Of a DNA stretch of 64,000 nt, positions 8,487 through 17,156 are shown piece after piece. The DNA comes from CAYHHI01 sp964356335 (GTDB taxonomy: Bacteria; Arandabacterota; Arandabacteria; Arandabacterales; Arandabacteraceae). The position numbers and the translations under genes are program-made. The notes below the pieces were generated by a model. It was given only the letters and a program-made list of their open reading frames with translations. It ran no database searches and had not been told where the DNA came from. The stretch covers positions 40,025 through 104,024 of the forward strand of contig CAYHHI010000006.1 of assembly GCA_964356335.1 (NCBI GenBank), written 5' to 3'. The stretch's first letter is position 1. Each line of letters opens with the position of its first letter.

Positions 8487-11068
8487 GTTGGCTTTCCCAC
8501 CCTTCCGACGACCTCCGCCCGCTCCAGGATCTCGATCAGCTTTTCAACTACCATGGGGTCAAACTGAGTCCCACTGCACTGCCTCAACTCACCTATCGCC
8601 TCCTCCCGACTCATCGCACCCCGGTACGGCCGCTCACTCAACATCGAACTGTATGCATCCACCACCGCTAGTATCCGCGCTCCCATCGGTATCTCCTCTC
8701 CCTTCAACCCCCCCGGATACCCTCCCCCGTCATACCGCTCGTGATGATGCATGATCACCTGCTTAACCTGCTCCAGAAACTCTATCGGCCCCACGATGTC
8801 TACTCCCTCCGCAGGGTGCCGCTTCACACTCTCGTACTCACTCACACCAAGGCCCCCGCGCTTGCGCAGGATCCCCTCACCCACCCGCACCATCCCCACG
8901 TCGTAGATTCTCGAAACATACCCCAAGAGCCGCACTTCCTCCTCCCCAAGCCCTATCCCCTTCGCCACCTCGACGGCGAAGCCCGCAACTCCTGGCTTCA
9001 CCGACGGTAGCCGGCGTGCTTCAAGGATTGACTTCATGGCTGCCATCGCACTCACGAACTGGTCTCGTGCACTCTCATAGCTGGTTGTTCGTTCAAGGGC
9101 TACCGCGATCCTGTCGCCGAGGGCAGCAAACAAGCCCACATCGCCCTCATCGAAGAAGCTATCGCGTGCCGTCTTTTCCGAAATCGTGACCACGCCCACG
9201 ATGCGCCCTTCGATTCTTATGGGAACCGCGGCGCATGGCGCCTTCTCAAACGGCAAACAGCTTCCATCCCGTAAATCGGCATCCCGTTCGACCGAGTTGA
9301 GTACTATGGGTATGCCCTGATCAAAAACCCGACCGGTCAGACCCTGTCCTCTCTCCACGGCAAGTCCTGACCCGGCGGATTCGGGGCAGTTGGTGCTTGC
9401 CTCGAGCACCAGTTTGCCCGTCGCCGGATCCTCAAGCAAAATGAGGCATCGCCTGACCTCCATCACCTTGGAGATCATGTCGGCCACGATCCCAAGCATC
9501 CGTTTGAGTTCGGGCCGTGAGGTGACTATCTCGAAGGTGAGGTCCGACGGGACGATTGATCTGGTCGCTTTTCCGAAGAGGATCATGAAATTCCATGATG
9601 ACGGGTCGTGGGTCTCGGACCAGATTCGCCCTCCGTGCCGAAGCACGATGTTGCGGCAGACCTGAAGCGTGAGTCCCATGGAACCGGCATCCGGCGGAAT
9701 GAACTCGTTCCCCCAGATCGCACGGATCGCATACTCCATCTTTATAGCGGTTGGCCCCGGCACCAGAGAGACCCTTACCTTTGTGAATTCCTCATCCTCC
9801 TGGATGGTGAGCCGTACTGGAGTTGAATTTCTCGCAAAATTGGTTGCGGCCTCGAGGAGGTTTCTGAAGAGGAGAAAGATCATGTCCTTGTCGAGATAGG
9901 CCGGCCCTATACGATCCGGAATCTCAACCGAGACATCCACCCCCTTTTCCATGCAGAAGGGCTCAAGGATGCCGCAGACATCCTTGACCACTCCCTCGAG
10001 CTCCACCTGCTCTCGCCTCAGGTCGCCTTCGCCGAATTCCATCCGTGACAGATCAATCACGCCGTTCACGGTGCTCAGGAGCTTCATCGATTCTTCGACC
10101 ACTGCACCCAGGAATTTCCTTTTCAGCTTGAATGAATCGTCATCTACGCGCTGGAGCAGGGTCTGGGAGTAAGTGCGGATGGCATCGAGCGGAACGCGCA
10201 TCTCGCTTGTCACAGTGGAGATGAATTCGGTCTTGAGCCTGTCCGCGCCCACCAACTCCTTGTGAGCACACTCGAGCTCTTCCAGCTTTTTCTCGAGCTC
10301 CCTGCGGAGCCTCGCCTGCCTTAGTGATGCGGCCGCGTGGTTTGCAAGAATGCTCGCGAGCATGAGGTCGTGGTCGGTGAACCTTTTAGGCTGGGTATCG
10401 CCGAGGTAGAATACACCGAATACTTCGTTGTCGGAGACCAGGGGAACCGCGATTATGGACTGATGCTTCCCGATCTTGACCGCCGAAGACGTCGAGGCGA
10501 GAGGATCGCTCTGGGCGTCGTTAACGACAAGCGGCTTGCCGGTCGTCAGGACCGCCTCAGTCATCCCGCCTTTTCTTACCCGCCATCTCAGGTTCCGCTT
10601 GAAGTCATTGCTTATGCCTTTGGTCACGCTTGCAAGCAAGTCTTTTTCGATGAAGATGGCGACACTCGCCGACTCGCACCCGACGATTCTTCGCGCATCA
10701 TCAACGAGGGTGTCCATTATTCCGCCGGACTCAACCTCCTGGGAGGTAGCCTGGCTGGCTTCATAGAGCCCTACGATGTTGTCAGCTTTGGCGGTCCGCT
10801 CCTGGTTGGCCCGGTCGAGTTGACTCTTGAGATCCTGAAGCCGCGCCCCCATTGTTCTTCGAAACCTTGCCGACAAGAAGCCCAGGACGCCTATCGCGAT
10901 GATCAAGGAAAGTAAGAGAAGCATGCCCTGATACCCTCGGCTAGGGTCCGAGCCCAAGGCCAGGAAGATAGGTGCGGCTCCGAGAACACCTGCTGCGGCG
11001 ATGGGAATGGGGAGCCTCGGGCGCTTATGGAATGAGGGACCAATCTCAGTGCCTCTCACCGGCCTCAA
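8480..11068 (-). CDS. Pseudo-histidine-kinase paralogue: GAF, degenerate kinase, GAF, degenerate HD-GYP
   Basis: An 862-residue protein with the domain order of the neighbouring kinase: two membrane segments (about 21-39 and 48-66), GAF1 (about 110-255), a HisKA-like region, an HATPase-like region, GAF2 (about 535-690) and the shared HD-GYP cassette at the C terminus. Kinase residues are lost: the phospho-His position reads S288 (TSEMRVPL instead of SHELRTPL), the N-box Asn is missing (NLLEAATNF), and the glycine-rich lid is weak (GSMGLTLQVC). The HD dyad is again YD. It is thus likely a non-catalytic sensor or scaffold working with the active kinase, whose start overlaps this stop by 7 nt. 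Confidence 0.88.
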   Translation of the reverse strand: MRPVRGTEIGPSFHKRPRLPIPIAAAGVLGAAPIFLALGSDPSRGYQGMLLLLSLIIAIGVLGFLSARFRRTMGARLQDLKSQLDRANQERTAKADNIVGLYEASQATSQEVESGGIMDTLVDDARRIVGCESASVAIFIEKDLLASVTKGISNDFKRNLRWRVRKGGMTEAVLTTGKPLVVNDAQSDPLASTSSAVKIGKHQSIIAVPLVSDNEVFGVFYLGDTQPKRFTDHDLMLASILANHAAASLRQARLRRELEKKLEELECAHKELVGADRLKTEFISTVTSEMRVPLDAIRTYSQTLLQRVDDDSFKLKRKFLGAVVEESMKLLSTVNGVIDLSRMEFGEGDLRREQVELEGVVKDVCGILEPFCMEKGVDVSVEIPDRIGPAYLDKDMIFLLFRNLLEAATNFARNSTPVRLTIQEDEEFTKVRVSLVPGPTAIKMEYAIRAIWGNEFIPPDAGSMGLTLQVCRNIVLRHGGRIWSETHDPSSWNFMILFGKATRSIVPSDLTFEIVTSRPELKRMLGIVADMISKVMEVRRCLILLEDPATGKLVLEASTNCPESAGSGLAVERGQGLTGRVFDQGIPIVLNSVERDADLRDGSCLPFEKAPCAAVPIRIEGRIVGVVTISEKTARDSFFDEGDVGLFAALGDRIAVALERTTSYESARDQFVSAMAAMKSILEARRLPSVKPGVAGFAVEVAKGIGLGEEEVRLLGYVSRIYDVGMVRVGEGILRKRGGLGVSEYESVKRHPAEGVDIVGPIEFLEQVKQVIMHHHERYDGGGYPGGLKGEEIPMGARILAVVDAYSSMLSERPYRGAMSREEAIGELRQCSGTQFDPMVVEKLIEILERAEVVGRVGKPTC
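8526..8974 (-). repeat. 449-bp HD-GYP cassette, copy 2
   Basis: Second copy of the block at 5974-6422, with the same reading frame and the same G-ending codon habit. Outside it the two sensors differ strongly, so this looks like recent gene conversion or cassette transfer between tandem paralogues. Confidence 0.97.
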
Positions 11069-12038
11069 CCCTTCCCACCGGGACAGCCTGCCCGTTCTTC
11101 CTCCTCTCCTTTACGACCACGCTGCCCTCGAGCGTCTTGCCATACCGTTTTAGCTCGGAGGCGATGTCACTTATGCGGGCAATGTGATCGACTCTGCCCT
11201 TGCCACTTGTGACCATGGCGATGGTGATCGTGAGCAGAGGAAATCTATCGACGGTGCCCTTGCGGTTTATCACTTCGACATAGCCGCGCTCAAGATCCTC
11301 CCGGGAGAAGAGGTTGACTATCCTCTGGTCAAACATTTTAACAACGTTGGAAGCTATCGCATCGGCCTTGGCAAGGGTGGAGATGATCACAAAATCATCG
11401 CCGCCGATATGCCCAACGAAATCATCGCCGTTGCCATTGATTTTGACCGTCTCAACGATTGTCTCCGCCGTCAGCCTGATGGCGTCATCGCCGCGCCTGT
11501 AGCCGTAGTAGTCGTTGAAGGCCTTGAAATTGTCTATGTCCGCATACATGAAGACAAACCTGGTGTTGCCGTCGAGCCTTCGTTCGACCTCTTTTTCTAT
11601 CGAAATGTTGCCCGGCAGGCCAGTGAGCGGGTTTGCCTGGCGCTGAAGCTGGCTCCACTGGAGCACGTTCTTCACCCTCACTAGTAACTCGGTGATCGCA
11701 AAGGGCTTGGTGATGTAATCGTTGGCGCCGTCTTCAAAGCCCTGAAGCTTGTTTTCAAGCTCGGCCTTGGCGGTGACCATTATGACCGGGATGTGGTTGG
11801 TCTGGTAATTGGACTTAAGGCGTTTGCAGACCTCATAGCCGTCCATGTTGGGCATCATGAGATCCAGAAGAATGAGGTCAGGATGGCATGCGTCAACGGC
11901 CTTCAGGGCCTCGACGCCGTCCTCGGCTGTATCGATGTCGTAGCCTGCCTTTTCCAACTGGAACTTGACGATCTTTCTTATGTGCTCTTCGTCGTCAACG
12001 ATCAATATCCTCTGTTTCTTGAGAATAGGGCCGTCCAT
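11046..12038 (-). CDS. Response regulator with GGDEF-like (GGDDF) output domain
   Basis: 330 residues: a receiver domain (about 8-125) with D15/D16, phosphoacceptor D59, T89 and K111, then a GGDEF-family domain (about 135-305). The signature reads GGDDF (212-216) where active diguanylate cyclases have GGDEF or GGEEF, and the RxxD inhibitory site normally five residues upstream is absent. Activity is therefore uncertain; it may be weak or only nucleotide-binding. GGGGAGAGG precedes the ATG. Its end overlaps the pseudo-kinase start by 23 nt. It is the first gene of the five-gene signalling run, downstream of a sigma-54-type promoter. Confidence 0.9.
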   Translation of the reverse strand: MDGPILKKQRILIVDDEEHIRKIVKFQLEKAGYDIDTAEDGVEALKAVDACHPDLILLDLMMPNMDGYEVCKRLKSNYQTNHIPVIMVTAKAELENKLQGFEDGANDYITKPFAITELLVRVKNVLQWSQLQRQANPLTGLPGNISIEKEVERRLDGNTRFVFMYADIDNFKAFNDYYGYRRGDDAIRLTAETIVETVKINGNGDDFVGHIGGDDFVIISTLAKADAIASNVVKMFDQRIVNLFSREDLERGYVEVINRKGTVDRFPLLTITIAMVTSGKGRVDHIARISDIASELKRYGKTLEGSVVVKERRKNGQAVPVGRVEAGERH

Positions 12039-12083
12039 AGAAGCCTCTCCCCTTGGTGTGTGTGCCTCGGACAGGTCGAAATC

Positions 12084-12098
12084 GCAATAACTGTGCCA
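12084..12098 (-). promoter_or_regulatory. Sigma-54-type promoter for the c-di-GMP signalling operon
   Basis: On the minus strand TGGCAC (12093-12098), 5 bp, TTGC (12084-12087): both the -24 and -12 elements match consensus with correct spacing. Transcription would start near 12072, 34 nt before the REC-GGDDF gene. Three NtrC-type activators are encoded in the window, so sigma-54 control is credible. An rpoN gene is not present here. Confidence 0.7.
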
Positions 12099-12217
12099 GC
12101 ATCCTCAGATTGATCTGGCCAGCGATGTGGCATTAGGCTATTGAAACAAAGACCTTAGGTGGGAAAGGCGAAGAGAACTGCGATCCGGCGAGATGCAGAA
12201 TCGGATTGGGGACGTGA

Positions 12218-12256
12218 TGCAACATGCGATTTGCAACTTTGAGTGCATCCTGCAAC
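12218..12256. repeat. Three direct TGCAAC repeats upstream of the sigma-54 promoter
   Basis: TGCAAC occurs at 12218-12223, 12232-12237 and 12251-12256, about 145-185 bp upstream of the predicted sigma-54 start. That is the usual place for activator sites, but the unit is short and no symmetry is clear. The rest of 12099-12311 shows no gene. Confidence 0.3.
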
Positions 12257-12311
12257 AGGGAGCGTTCCATGGAATCTGGTCGAATACGGACAGCCAGCCG
12301 CCGGGCCGCGG

Positions 12312-13313
12312 TCAATATGACCTGGTCGAGTAGGGGGAGACCGCCATGTCGGAAGTGCGGGTGTTGTCCCGCTTCGTGAAACGCAGGCAACCCGTGGCAG
12401 CAACAATGGCGCCATTGTCGGTGCAGAGCTCGCGCGGTGGCAGGAGGACCCTGAGCCCGGAGGCCTGGGCGCGGCGCGTGAGGCTTGTCCTCAGGCAGGC
12501 ATTGGAGGCGACACCCCCAACGGCTGAGATCGCTCTCACCCCATTATCGATTGCCGCACGGACTGTCTTCTCGACGAGCACCTCAATCACAGCCTCCTGA
12601 AAACTCGCGGCAATATCAGCTCGCATGCGGCTTGATATTTCACCCTCGTGCCTGTCTATGAAATACCGGACCGCCGTCTTGAGGCCGCTGAAGGAAAATT
12701 CATAACCCCTCAGCATCATCGGCCTGGGAAAATCTATCGCCCTGGGATCACCCTCGAGCGCTTCCTTTTCTATCTCGGGACCGCCGGGGTAATCAAGCCC
12801 AAGCATTCTTGCCACCTTGTCGAAAGTCTCGCCCGCTGCATCGTCCCCAGTGGATCCAAGAAGTCTCATCGAGAAATCACGCTCCACCAGGAAGAGGTGG
12901 GTGTGGCCGCCCGAGGCGACAAGACATACGAAACGTTCCTCGGGCTCGCCGTAGGTTATGTAGACGGCGCCGATATGCGACTCGATGTGGTCAACTCCTA
13001 CCAGGGGTTTCCGGATGGCGAGGCAGAGACTCTTCGCGAAGGCCACCCCTACTATGAGAGCCCCGATCAGTCCGGGCCCGACCGTCACGGCTACGGCGTC
13101 GAGCGAGTTGAGGCCCGCGTGGGCTTCGCCGAGCGCATGCCTTACTATGGGAACGATTGCCTTCATATGCTCACGCGAAGCAACCTCCGGCACAACTCCT
13201 CCGAATTTGCGGTGCGCTTCCTGCGAAAGCACTATATTTGAAAGCACTCGCCCGTCTTGGAAAACGGCGGCAGCCGTCTCATCGCAGGATGTCTCTATTC
13301 CTAGGACCCTCAT
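12312..13313 (-). CDS. tsaD: tRNA N6-threonylcarbamoyladenosine transferase
   Basis: TsaD transfers the threonylcarbamoyl group to A37 of ANN-decoding tRNAs together with TsaB and TsaE. The 333-residue protein has normal length and the family marks: MRVLGIETSCDETAAAV at the start, the metal-site pattern HIESH, GGHTHLF, the GDDAAGEAFDK-like segment (here GETFDKVARMLG), and GGVASNACLR and CTDNGAIVA near the end. It begins 37 nt after the YbbR gene, so the two are probably one transcript. The partners tsaB and tsaE are not in the window. Confidence 0.97.
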   Translation of the reverse strand: MRVLGIETSCDETAAAVFQDGRVLSNIVLSQEAHRKFGGVVPEVASREHMKAIVPIVRHALGEAHAGLNSLDAVAVTVGPGLIGALIVGVAFAKSLCLAIRKPLVGVDHIESHIGAVYITYGEPEERFVCLVASGGHTHLFLVERDFSMRLLGSTGDDAAGETFDKVARMLGLDYPGGPEIEKEALEGDPRAIDFPRPMMLRGYEFSFSGLKTAVRYFIDRHEGEISSRMRADIAASFQEAVIEVLVEKTVRAAIDNGVRAISAVGGVASNACLRTSLTRRAQASGLRVLLPPRELCTDNGAIVAATGCLRFTKRDNTRTSDMAVSPYSTRSY

Positions 13314-13350
13314 ATCAGCAGGCTCTCATAGGATCCGCGCGTTTCGGCCG

Positions 13351-14355
13351 CTAGCGCAGCACGAGTCCAATTTCATCCGGGGTGATCGAAACCACTTCGA
13401 GCTTATAGGGCGCTTCCACCCTTGCTTCGATCTCGAGCACATCGTCTTCCTTCCTGCTTCCCAGAGCCGGCCTGGCTTCAAAGCTCAGAGCTCCCTCGCT
13501 TACCACGGGGGTCAAGACCACCTGGCCGCTCGTAAGACCGGCAACATCGACCAGAAGTCTTATCTCGCGAGGGTCAAGCGAGTCAACCTGAGATGCCGCC
13601 CCGGAGATGACAACATCCACTGTCTCGGGCGTGAACCTCGCTTTGAGCCCGCGGCCCGGCATGGGTTCGATGGGAACAGCAGGAATCCCCAGATCCCGCC
13701 TCGGCTCAATCCGCGCGGTCACAATCACTTCTTCGACATCACTCGATAGAGGCGGCAGCCCCGAGAGGTCTATCCGGGCCGTCACCCTGCCCTTCCTCGC
13801 GAGATGGTTCATGTCAATCGGCGCGGTGGAGACCGCTTTGAGATCCCCTAAGACGCGCTGGGCCCCTGAAATCATGATTTTCGCCGGCTGGGCGGCAGGC
13901 GCACCAAGCAGAATCCTGTCGGACGCGAGTGTTCCCTGAAGTCTCGGGATGACAGGAATCTCCTTGGCTACGATCATATCGAGCTCAACGCGTATTGCCT
14001 TGGGATCTATGACCTCCACCACTTCGACCCCCTTATCACTGGGCATCACAGCCTCGCTCGGTGAAACAACATGGGTGACGATGCCCTTGCCCGCGGGGGC
14101 GAGATTGATCGCAAAATGGACATCCTTCAATTTCCAGTGCACGAATCTGCCTCTTCCCCGAACCCGTGCCTTAGCGACGGTGGGGACCTCGGAGGCAAAC
14201 GTCATCCCGGCCGGCATGTTGGTATACTTGAGAGGCACTTCGGCCACGATTTCGACCGGCTTTCTCTCTGCCACGTTGAACCAGAGAAAGAGAGCCAGGA
14301 GAAAGGCTGTTATCTTGAGTCCAATGTCATGTGTCAGGAAGCCCGGCAATTCCAT
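13351..14355 (-). CDS. YbbR-domain membrane protein (CdaR-like)
   Basis: 334 residues: one N-terminal membrane helix (about 9-27) and an extracytoplasmic part built of several YbbR-like beta repeats. In other bacteria such proteins regulate the diadenylate cyclase CdaA, which is usually adjacent; here no cyclase is next door, so the role is open. I moved the start to the ATG at 14355 because GGAGGGG lies 6 nt upstream and the membrane helix follows directly. The region before it carries a small duplication of CTCCGGGGTCAGGCCT, so the longer frame is probably not translated. Downstream is tsaD. Confidence 0.82.
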   Translation of the reverse strand: MELPGFLTHDIGLKITAFLLALFLWFNVAERKPVEIVAEVPLKYTNMPAGMTFASEVPTVAKARVRGRGRFVHWKLKDVHFAINLAPAGKGIVTHVVSPSEAVMPSDKGVEVVEVIDPKAIRVELDMIVAKEIPVIPRLQGTLASDRILLGAPAAQPAKIMISGAQRVLGDLKAVSTAPIDMNHLARKGRVTARIDLSGLPPLSSDVEEVIVTARIEPRRDLGIPAVPIEPMPGRGLKARFTPETVDVVISGAASQVDSLDPREIRLLVDVAGLTSGQVVLTPVVSEGALSFEARPALGSRKEDDVLEIEARVEAPYKLEVVSITPDEIGLVLR

Positions 14356-14462
14356 CGCCCCTCCGGGGTCAGGCCTGCCTCCCTCCGGGGTCAGGCCTCG
14401 AAACCTGCGAAACCGCTGCGAATCTCGCCCCTGGCAGATCCTGTGAGTACTCCCTCCCACCC

Positions 14463-14491
14463 AGTATAAGCAAAAGCTTCTGAGGGGTCAA
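14463..14491 (-). promoter_or_regulatory. Candidate sigma-70 promoter for ybbR-tsaD
   Basis: Minus strand TTGACC (14486-14491), 17 bp, TATACT (14463-14468): five of six in each box with ideal spacing. It gives a leader of about 100 nt containing a 20-bp near-duplicate of CTCCGGGGTCAGGCCT (14360-14400). The remaining gap, 14492-14669, shows no gene or hairpin that I can support. Confidence 0.6.
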
Positions 14492-14669
14492 CACGCCCCC
14501 ATAGGCGCTTTCCTCGACAGGCCCGGTGCCTCACGAATACTCTTCGCCCTCTCTGACCTACACAACCAGAATCAACTCAGATCAGCCAAATTCAATTCTG
14601 CACACTTACAGTTACCCTGTCCCAACGGCGGCATGAAACCGGAAGCTCGCCAGGTAAAACCCTCTTGCC

Positions 14670-16076
14670 TCAGGTGTTTTTCTGCGCCGCCGGGCTCAAG
14701 ACCCCGGCAACAGAGAGAAGCGTTGTGTGAAGAAGGAGACCCATATCGACATTGTAGCCCGCCAGGTCGAAGCTCCTCTCGATTCGTCTGACGGCATCAA
14801 GAAGGGCATCCTCTTCGAATTGCCCCGCATGGACGGTGAGAGCTTTTGAGTACTCAGGCACTCCGAGGCGATCCGGCAGCCCATACTTGGTCCGGACGAT
14901 CTGCGTTATCCAGAAGATGAGGAGCTCTAGCACCTGCCTCGCCGTGTACTGGACCTTCTTCCTATGGCCGCCCGCATCGTCAAGCACAGTGCTTGAGAAG
15001 GTGAAGACACTCTCCAGCCGGCCCTGGCCGACGGTGGTGAAGAAATCTCTTACGGCCGTCAACTTGCCTGCCGTGTCGGCGTCGGCAAGCTCCAGGAGCT
15101 TGCCCGGGCAATTCTCCGAAAGAGCCGAAAGCATGCTGAGTTCGCCTCCCTTGGAACCCACCAATGCCCCGATCGCGACATCCATCTCGGCTCGCGCGAG
15201 CCGCTGAAAGCTGACCACCTGACACCTTGAGACTATGGTCGGGAAGAGCGCCTGCCTGTCTGATGTTACAAGGATGAGGAGGGAGTCCGGAGGCGGCTCC
15301 TCAAGGGTTTTCAAAAGGCAATTCTGGGCCTGGGCTGTCATCTTGTGAGCATCGTCAATTATCACGGTCTTCCTGCCGCCCAGAGCACTCCGCAGGGCAA
15401 GAAAAGCCTGGATGGGCCTCGTGAACTTCCAATCTTTCCTCGGCGTTATGTAGGCTATCGGAATTGTGCCGCGGTAAGGCATCATCGAAAGCGGATACTC
15501 GTAAAGCTCTTTGAGGAGTAAGAATTCCTGCTCGGACAGATCACCTCTGTCGAAGCCCTTTCTTATGCCATCGCTCACCGGGCCCGGCGTGTAACATTCC
15601 TTGGATGGCACGCTGCCTCTCCCAAAAAGATGATCCGTGACGACCGAGAAACCGTCGAAACCTCGATCGTCATCGAGGCGAGGCAAGGGTTCGGCAAGGA
15701 AACCCTTCTCAAAGATGGAAAGGACGGCTTCAGTGTATTTCTGCCGGGCGTCGGCGCCGCCAAGCCCAAGCCTCCGCATGAGATCGGTCCGCCTCATCCA
15801 TCTCGGCTTGTTGGCATCACAAAGCACGAGGACCTCTTGATGGCTGAGGGCATCCAGCGATCTGCACGAGTCGCACGCCGCTAAGGTTCGAGCGGGGGCA
15901 CCTCCGATGCACCTGCAATTGAGCTGTCTCGCGAAGGCGAGGCTCGCAAGCAACTTCCCGATACCTTCCGGGCCGGAAAAGAGATAGGCGTGCCCAAGGC
16001 TCGCCGAGCGGGCCACTCGCCCAAGCGCCTCCAGAACCCGCGCATTCCCGACTATACCCTGCCAGGCGTCCTTCAT
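14670..16076 (-). CDS. holB: DNA polymerase III delta' subunit
   Basis: Clamp-loader subunit delta'. 468 residues from the ATG at 16076, which has AGGTGG 6 nt upstream; an in-frame GTG lies 9 nt earlier. The AAA+ core is clear: LGHAYLFSGPEGIGK (Walker A 35-42, but with Leu where Thr/Ser is usual), Cys residues at about 54-71 in the zinc-module position, TVIIDDAHKMTAQAQNCLLKTLEEPP (about 237-262) and IVSRCQ (281-286). Between the zinc module and the Walker B region there is an extra segment of roughly 115 residues (about 90-205), making the protein much longer than typical delta'. holA lies immediately upstream. Confidence 0.9.
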   Translation of the reverse strand: MKDAWQGIVGNARVLEALGRVARSASLGHAYLFSGPEGIGKLLASLAFARQLNCRCIGGAPARTLAACDSCRSLDALSHQEVLVLCDANKPRWMRRTDLMRRLGLGGADARQKYTEAVLSIFEKGFLAEPLPRLDDDRGFDGFSVVTDHLFGRGSVPSKECYTPGPVSDGIRKGFDRGDLSEQEFLLLKELYEYPLSMMPYRGTIPIAYITPRKDWKFTRPIQAFLALRSALGGRKTVIIDDAHKMTAQAQNCLLKTLEEPPPDSLLILVTSDRQALFPTIVSRCQVVSFQRLARAEMDVAIGALVGSKGGELSMLSALSENCPGKLLELADADTAGKLTAVRDFFTTVGQGRLESVFTFSSTVLDDAGGHRKKVQYTARQVLELLIFWITQIVRTKYGLPDRLGVPEYSKALTVHAGQFEEDALLDAVRRIERSFDLAGYNVDMGLLLHTTLLSVAGVLSPAAQKNT

Positions 16077-16106
16077 GCCAGCCACCTATACATGAGCATC
16101 CACACA

Positions 16107-17156
16107 TCACACCCCCATCGCCGCCACAAAGGTCTCGAGGGCGACCTTGTCCGTTACGGAGGTGCTCACGAGAAGCCGATTGACCTCGAGGAGGCCTTCC
16201 AGCATCCGAAGGAGGCCGGCAAGTTCGCAGCGGTGAGCCTCCTTAAACCTGCAATAGACGGCATAGGGTTTCTGCCGAAGGAACGTGTCGCTTTCACCAA
16301 TCCTGTTTGATTCAATCCATGCCTTGATGCGGGGGAGCACTTCTCTCGTGAACTCATTGGGCTTCATGTTCTGGTCCCACAAGCCGGGCTCTGCGCGAAG
16401 AAATATCTTGACCTGGATGAGCCATCTTACCTCTCTGCCGATATACGCAACGATGCGGGTCCCCGACTCCCCCGTATCAAGCAGGTCGGTGACATTCTCG
16501 AGGGCATCGCCGGCACGCCGCGCGATCACATGGCTCAAGAGTTCGAACACCTTCTCGGTGCGTGATCTTCCCACAAGGGCATGGAGATCTCGTTCGGTGA
16601 CTTTACCCTCGTCGCCCACATAGGTGACAATCTTCTCGATCTCAGAGGCGAGGCCCCTCAGGTCATCTCCCTTGAGATCCAGGAGCACTTCCGGAACGCC
16701 AGGAGAGACGACCTTACCCTCTTCCCTGAACCTGTCACCTATCCAGGCCCTCAAGCCTGCGCCGTCAAAGCCTCCAAGTTCGATCAGATTGCCCTCTTCC
16801 TCCACCAGCTTCGCCAGTTTGAGTCTCCTATCGACTTTCTCAGCCGCGATCACAAGGAACTGGCCGGGCGCAAGGCCAGAGGCAAGGCATCTCTCAATTT
16901 CGCGCGCGAGCTTGTTCTCTGCGGTAAGCCTGAAGTGCTTGAGCACAGTGACCTTGTTCAATGAGAAGAGAGACGGCGAAAGCAGTTCCTCAACCACACC
17001 TTCAATCTCAGCCTCCTCACAGTCCATGCTTTCGACTGTGAGGTCTTCACCCACATCTTGCCTTATCTGGGCCAGCACCTTCCCAACCGCCTGATCGACC
17101 AGGTAGGCATCTCCAAAAACGAGATAAACGCTCTTAAGCCTCTTGGTGCGAGTCAT
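16107..17156 (-). CDS. holA: DNA polymerase III delta subunit
   Basis: Delta opens the beta sliding clamp during loading. The 349-residue protein shows the HolA pattern: KSVYLVFGDAYLVDQAV at the start, LFSLNKVTVLKHF, and the C-terminal helical collar. The start overlaps the stop of the HD-GYP gene upstream by 4 nt (ATGA), and holB starts 30 nt downstream, so all three are likely co-transcribed. Confidence 0.93.
   Translation of the reverse strand: MTRTKRLKSVYLVFGDAYLVDQAVGKVLAQIRQDVGEDLTVESMDCEEAEIEGVVEELLSPSLFSLNKVTVLKHFRLTAENKLAREIERCLASGLAPGQFLVIAAEKVDRRLKLAKLVEEEGNLIELGGFDGAGLRAWIGDRFREEGKVVSPGVPEVLLDLKGDDLRGLASEIEKIVTYVGDEGKVTERDLHALVGRSRTEKVFELLSHVIARRAGDALENVTDLLDTGESGTRIVAYIGREVRWLIQVKIFLRAEPGLWDQNMKPNEFTREVLPRIKAWIESNRIGESDTFLRQKPYAVYCRFKEAHRCELAGLLRMLEGLLEVNRLLVSTSVTDKVALETFVAAMGV

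Noticed and set aside
12133..12415. Two overlapping minus-strand frames of about 85 codons next to tsaD
   Set aside because: They overlap the tsaD end or run through the sigma-54 upstream region and resemble no protein.
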